This document shows, one piece after another, positions 59,627-64,000 of a DNA stretch of 64,000 bases; the first letter of the stretch is position 1, and each line of letters begins with the position of its first letter. The notes under the pieces were generated by a model that was not told the origin of the DNA, did not search any database, and saw only the letters and a list, made by a program, of their open reading frames with translations. The stretch lies in contig NZ_JIAF01000004.1 in assembly GCF_000688375.1 (NCBI RefSeq), forward strand, positions 2,264,890 through 2,328,889. Direction: 5' to 3'. The translations under genes were made by a program, and so were the position numbers. The stretch comes from Prevotella sp. HUN102 (lineage in GTDB: Bacteria; Bacteroidota; Bacteroidia; Bacteroidales; Bacteroidaceae).

Positions 59627-60563
59627 TTACAACACATGTTTGAAGAACTCGCACTTTGGTGTGGAAAAGTTTAATTTTTCCCTTGGTCTTTCATTCAATT
59701 TCTTCTGTATGGCCATAATCCTCTTGTCCGTATAGTTCTCAAAGGAATCCTTTTTAGGTATATATTGTCTGATTAACTTGTTTGTATTCTCAATGGCTCC
59801 CTTTTGCCATGGACAATATGGATCTGCAAAGTACACAGGCACGCCCAACCATTTCGTGATATCCTTATGTGCGGCAAACTCAGGTCCGTTGTCAGTGGTA
59901 ATGGTCTTCAGTCTGTCCTTGTATGGCAGCAGCAGTCTCCTGACTGCTTTTGCCAGAGGCTTCGACTGCTTCCCAAATGGCAGTTTCCGCATAAGCAACA
60001 TATTGGTGGATTTCTCCACCAGTGTGAGTATGGCCCTTTGGGCAGGGTCGACGATCAGGTCCATCTCAAAGTCTCCAAATCTCTTCCCGTCCACTTCCTT
60101 GCTTCTCTCATGGATGCTCACCCTGTCCTTGACAGGAAGATGCCCACCCTTGGGTGATGCCTGTATTTCATCTGATGTCTTGTGTGCCGGCAAGTTTCCC
60201 TGTCGGGTCATCGTGGATGATGTTGTAGATGGACTGATGGGACACCCTTATCCCCTCATTCACACGCAGATACCCCGATATTTGTCTTGGAGACCATTGG
60301 TCATTAACGATATATTCCTTGATTCTCCAGACCAATTCGTCGGAGAGCCTGGAGTTGCTCACCGTTCGCCTCCTGCGCTCCATGGCCATGTCGTGCGCCT
60401 TCGTCCAGATATACTTTCCCGAGGGCGTGCTGTTGCGTTTGATTTCACGTGAGAGTGTTGCCTGACTGATGCCGACGATGGCGGCAATATCTTTTCTTGC
60501 GGTTTTCTTTTGAAGTAAGGCGAAAATTTGCGACCTTTGCTCCGAGATTAATTGATGGTACAT
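59627..60563 (-). pseudogene. IS30 transposase, frameshifted
   Basis: The N-terminal frame (start near 60563, ends 60168) has the IS30 HTH (IAAIVGISQATLSREIKRN) and the RQISGYLR region. The C-terminal frame (60211 to 59627) carries the DDE residues: DFEMDLIVD, TTDNGPEF and the Glu in KGAIENTNK, then LNERPREKLNF. The two frames overlap near 60170-60210, where HDDPTGKLAG continues naturally into the second frame. The gene is one transposase broken by a frameshift, so this copy is probably inactive alone. Confidence 0.8.
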
Positions 60564-60640
60564 AAACAATACAAAGTTAGTTAATCTTGGGGAGACTTCG
60601 GTCTCCTTTTTTAATTTGTATTGCCGGTTGTTGCTTTTTC

Positions 60641-60702
60641 CTCGCCGAGAGATGCACACAACCTCTCGCTACGCTTCGAGAACGTCTGCATCTCTCGGCG
60701 AG
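60641..60702. repeat. 16-bp perfect hairpin inside the IS end
   Basis: CTCGCCGAGAGATGCA (60641-60656) pairs with TGCATCTCTCGGCGAG (60687-60702) around a 30-nt loop, just inside the IS end. Its GC-rich content differs from the surrounding sequence. It could shield the transposase gene from outside transcription. Confidence 0.6.
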
Positions 60703-60928
60703 GGCTACTCTTTTTTGCACTTCGATTTGGAATCTTCAAAGGTAGGGATGAAATTAATCGAACCAACAGGACGTTTATGAAGAAAAAGAATTAATTTTGC
60801 AATGACGAAATAGGTGATGGGTAATTATCGTCGCTCTTGAATGATGATTCCCCTTTATTCCTTTCATTCGCTTATGAGGTGCTTCTCTCACTCAATTCGT
60901 TTAATCTCATAAATATATAAAAAGAAAT

Positions 60929-61466
60929 ATGACACAGCAACAATACAAACAGATTTTCAAGAACGACCTGAAGGAATATCTGCTCTCGCACGGCAAGGTG
61001 GACGAACGCCTGCCGGAAGCTCCCGACTTGGAGGCTCTCTGGTTGAAGATAGGACAGGCGTATCTTCCCGACGGAATGCGCGAGTACAACAGCTATCCTA
61101 CCGTTGCGCTCGGATGGATGATGTATACCGGAATGGCTCTCGCCAAGTATTGGGACGAGGATTGGGAGGTCTATGGCAAAGTGGAGAATCTCTATACTTA
61201 TCTCCTCGGCAAGACGGATTTACGACCATTTGGACGACTACATTCGCGGGAAGGTTCTTCAGCTTACCGCTGAGGAGTCGAAAGCTCTCGAGCTGCTTGT
61301 GGGCGAATGTGCCTCGCGCACTTACAGTCAGATCAGAAGACTGCGCATAGAGCCGAGCACCAATGATGCTTTCCACGCCTTCCTCGGTGCTCTCCATCAG
61401 ATGTATCTCTTCGGAATAGCCGTAGAGTTGAAGACGCTCGGCTATCGTATGACGGCAATAGGCTAA
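60929..61466 (+). pseudogene. Small hypothetical host gene with a frameshift
   Basis: The first frame (from ATG 60929, MTQQQYKQIFKNDLKEYLL) is coherent to about GKT near 61215 and then loses sense. A second frame (RIYDHLDDYIRGKVLQLTAEE onward) continues to 61466 with the same style. Joined, they give a protein of about 179 residues, soluble and mostly helical. The family is recognised only as a Bacteroidales hypothetical protein. Either a mutation or an assembly error broke it. Confidence 0.65.
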
Positions 61467-61578
61467 GAGATATTCCGAAAAACCGTTGAATAATAAATTT
61501 GTCAATAGTTCCATTCGCCATTTCGGTATCTCCGTGATAGTGTTTGCTTAGGTTATGCCATCTGAAGAGTATAACAGA

Positions 61579-61619
61579 AAACGCTCCCAAACCTGTGAGT
61601 GTGAGGTTTGGGAGCGTTT
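61579..61619. terminator. Strong bidirectional terminator
   Basis: AAACGCTCCCAAACCT (61579-61594) pairs perfectly with AGGTTTGGGAGCGTTT (61604-61619) around a 9-nt loop. T-rich sequence follows on both strands. It lies between the convergent small gene and the transporter pseudogene. Confidence 0.85.
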
Positions 61620-61675
61620 GTATTGTTTCTAATCCATAAAGTAAGAAAGGATGGGGCATATCAGCCTGTTCCTTC

Positions 61676-63350
61676 TTATGCAAACAGGAAGAATCATCCA
61701 CTGAGCCAACATTACGCGGAGGAACATCGTGGCGGATAGACCGTGGCGTACTTGATGGCGGGAATATTGTTCTTCGACGCATCAGGCGTGAGCGACAGGC
61801 AGGGGCGAAGGTCATAATGCCGGCTATGTTAACCGAGCAGAGTGAAGTAGTCGAGCTTCAGCCAATAGCGACCGAGAATGCAAGTTGCCCAGAGAGGAAT
61901 GAGCATTATCAGGGCAGCATAGGCCATCCAGAGATTAAACCGCCGTCGAGCAGCTGTCACGAAACTTCCTCCCCACGCTCAATCCCACGCACGCAAAGGA
62001 AGAGCGTAATGCCAAATTCCTTCAGCATAAGGTTCACACTCTGCGTGTTGTGCGTGTTCAGACGGAACCGGTTCCGAAGTTGCTGATGAGGATTGCCACC
62101 ACAAGCGTTCCTCCGGAGAATCCCAACTTGGCCGGCATCGGCATATTTCCGAGTGGGAATTCGATGCTTCCCACAAGAATACCTATCAGAATCACGACCG
62201 AAAGCACCATCAGGTTAGGTTTCTTGAGCGTGGAAACCGAGTTGCCCAGTATCTTTTCCACGCGCTTCACGTTTTCCTCCTCGCCTACGAGCACTACGGT
62301 GTCACCCGTCTGCAAAAGCAAGTCGGGCTTTCCGATAAGATGCACGCCGGCACGCAGCACACGCGAGATGTTCACGTGATAGATGGAACGGAACTTCAGT
62401 TCCTCAATGCTCTTTCCGTTTACCGTTCCCTGTGTTACGAGGCATCTTTTCGAGATGAGTCTTCTGTCGAGTTTTCCCCACAGGGCATCCGTCATTTCGA
62501 TTCTGTGCCCGATGAAAGCGCATATCATTTCCATTTCGTGATGTTCGGAAATCACCATAATCTTGTCGCCTTCCTCGATAACCGACTTCGGATGCGCCAT
62601 TTCTATCTCCGAGGTTTTCTTGTGCATAATTCTCGATACAAGGAAATCGTGCTTGTCGAGCAACAGTTTTACGTGTGCTATGTCGAGTCCGTAAACGCTG
62701 GGGTTCGATACTTCTATGGAATACACCAATGCCTCCTTGCCCTGTGCCTTCTCCCGGTCTTCAATGCGCTGCGATTCCTCGTCCACCTTCACTCTCAACA
62801 CCCACTTCAGGCAGCCCGTTGTGAGTATCAGTCCGAGAATGGCCACCGGATAAGCCAGTGCATAACCGATACCGATGTCAGACGAAATGCTGCCCGATAT
62901 TCCCTTTGCCGCTTCCTGCGCCGCACCGAGCGAAGGCGTATTCGTAACGGCTCCGGCCAATATGCCCACCATCGTGTCTATCGGAGTGCACGAAAGAGAG
63001 AAGATGAGATAGGTCATCAGGAGTGCCAGTCCGATGGAAAGGAGCGAGAGAAGATTGAGCTGGACACCTCCCTGCTTGAACGTTGAGAAGAATCCTGGCC
63101 CCACTATCATTCCGATACCGAAGATGAAGAGCACCATACCGCTTTCTTTCACGAATGAGAGCACCATCGGGTCGATCTGCAAGCCGAGGTGTCCGGCGAG
63201 AATGCCTGAGAACAACACCCAAGTAACGCCCAGCGAGAATCCTCCCACCTTGATTTTGCTCAGCAGAATGCCGACCGTAATGACAAGTGCCAGTACGAAG
63301 ATAGACTGTCCGATTCCGGGTGTGGTAAGCAAACTTACGATTCCGTCCAT
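61676..63350 (-). pseudogene. AspT/YidE-family transporter, decayed by several frameshifts
   Basis: From ATG 63350 the frame encodes an Asp-Al exchanger-like membrane domain, then a TrkA-C-like domain (VNGKSIEELKFRSIYHVNIS, TGDTVVLVGEEENV), then a second membrane half that stops early at 62058 (ISNFGTGSV). Beyond that, recognisable remnants continue in other frames: NLMLKEFGITLFL, then NLWMAYAALIMLIPLWATC, and KNNIPAIKYATVY, with a plausible original stop at 61676-61678. At least three frame changes are needed. The full-length family has about 550 residues. A -7 element (TACCTTTG on the minus strand) is at 63456-63463. Confidence 0.8.
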
Positions 63351-63654
63351 AAGATAAGTTTTTTGCAGGATGCCCTGCATCCAAGTTTTTTATTGTAAAG
63401 CATCTTCCCCGTCCGTTCACTTCCGTGCCGTCGGCAGGGGGATTGATTAACGGTGCAAAGGTACAACAAACTTCTTATTCCAATCCCTTTTTCTCATTAA
63501 TTATTTCTATGAGAGCGAAGAATGTCAATGCCTCTGGCAATGTCGGAGCATCAACAACGGCAGTTCTTGCTAAATAATTCCCCTCCATACACTTGCCGTT
63601 TGAAATAAAGTTTACGATATATTCTCGCTTTCGCTATCATTTGCTCTTTAATCT

Positions 63655-63686
63655 TTTGCCCTCTTAAAAGAAAAGCATTATATTTG
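63655..63686 (+). promoter_or_regulatory. Strong promoter
   Basis: TTTG (63655-63658) and TATATTTG (63679-63686) are 20 bp apart, an excellent promoter. The next clear start codon is about 290 bp downstream, so it drives a long leader or a small RNA. Confidence 0.75.
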
Positions 63687-63692
63687 CATTCG

Positions 63693-63913
63693 ATTAATAC
63701 ATAATAGCCTATGAACAGGTAAAACAGAAAAAGACATAATAGATAGAAAGCGTTAGCTTGCATTCTTGTTCTTGAAATTCGCCAAAATTTATAGAGGCAC
63801 GAGAGTAAAAGTTGATGCTCACGTCAAACGGCGTGGGCTTTTACTTGTTGAAGTGGCAATGGTGTTTGGCGATACCTCAAGAACATTAACGAAGTTATCA
63901 GTCCACGCTTTTT
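63693..63913 (+). ncRNA. Candidate structured RNA or leader
   Basis: GCGTGGGCT (63831-63839) pairs with AGTCCACGC (63900-63908; 9 bp with one G-U) and is followed by a T-run, so a transcript from the promoter at 63655 could end here as an RNA of about 220 nt. A 24-codon ORF (63815-63889) lies within it and could instead be a leader peptide. I cannot match it to a named RNA family. Confidence 0.4.
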
Positions 63914-63982
63914 ATTTGTCTCATTCAAAAATTTTTAAGGGCTGAAAAAAAGTTAATCATAAACGCATAAAAAACAGAATCA

Positions 63983-64000
63983 ATGAAGAAAATATTAACC
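63983..64000 (+). CDS. Start of a gene cut by the window edge
   Basis: ATG at 63983 opens MKKILT, which looks like the start of a signal peptide. Too little is visible to say more. Confidence 0.3.

Larger units (their letters stand above)
59617..60722 (-). mobile_element. IS30-family insertion sequence
   Basis: The transposase gene is flanked by inverted ends AAGTGCAAAA (59617-59626) and TTTTGCACTT (60713-60722), giving about 1.1 kb, the usual IS30 size. I cannot identify a certain target duplication. Confidence 0.7.

Noticed and set aside
63551..63763. 70-codon minus-strand frame
   Set aside because: A strong plus-strand promoter (63655-63686) lies inside it and the translation has no family features.

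Overview
The window is a Bacteroidales chromosome segment, most likely Prevotellaceae. Promoters fit the Bacteroidetes pattern TTTG, about 20 bp, TAnnTTTG, and the housekeeping genes (DUF4369 lipoprotein, DivIC/FtsB, dnaX) are of the Bacteroidetes kind. An integrated siphovirus-like prophage of about 50.8 kb, visibly more AT-rich than its flanks, fills 7.8-58.6 kb.

Left host flank (1-7.8 kb): a leftward cluster (secreted protein, plsC, metallophosphoesterase, dihydroorotase, DUF4369 lipoprotein, membrane protein, DivIC), then rightward dnaX and a tRNA-Arg(CCG) gene.

Attachment site: the prophage splits the host tRNA-Arg(CCG) at its 7-base anticodon loop TTCCGGT. The 5' half is at 7769-7807 and the 3' half with encoded CCA at 58602-58646. 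Just inside attL the phage carries its own complete tRNA-Arg(CCG) (7897-7968), placed so that the stranded host promoter can transcribe it. This looks like a replacement tRNA.

Prophage early region (8-24.7 kb): IntDOT-like integrase, CI/Cro-type switch with a three-half-site operator, SbcC-like ATPase, RecT, metallo-beta-lactamase-fold protein, a diversity-generating retroelement (DGR) target gene, DUF4494 protein, an initiator gene carrying a 12-iteron putative origin, a DnaC-like loader, many small genes, a DNA methyltransferase, a DnaQ-like exonuclease, SSB and a shortened VRR-NUC gene. No terminase gene is recognisable; portal follows the shortened VRR-NUC directly.

Structural and conversion region (24.7-53 kb): portal, a 1150-residue MuF protein ending in a predicted ADP-ribosyltransferase domain, then a leftward block (29.6-35.9 kb) with a possible immunity protein, a KilA-N antirepressor, three membrane/lipoprotein genes, an ADP-ribosylglycohydrolase and several small genes. 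Rightward transcription resumes with scaffold, decoration protein, capsid, connectors, tail tube, a frameshifted chaperone pair, tape measure and tail-tip proteins.

DGR (53.1-56 kb): a variable tail protein with VR1, a template repeat (TR) holding ten AAY codons and bracketed by an 11-bp inverted repeat, and a DGR-type reverse transcriptase. A second variable repeat (VR2) lies 38 kb away in an early gene whose product has no signal peptide. Apart from one 6-bp length difference in VR1, every difference from the TR core falls on a TR adenine. One retroelement therefore appears to diversify both a virion protein and a probably cytoplasmic protein. Holin, amidase and a spanin-like protein close the prophage.

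Right host flank (58.7-64 kb): yqeY, an IS30-family element with a frameshifted transposase, a frameshifted small gene, a decayed AspT-family transporter gene, and a promoter followed by a possible structured RNA.
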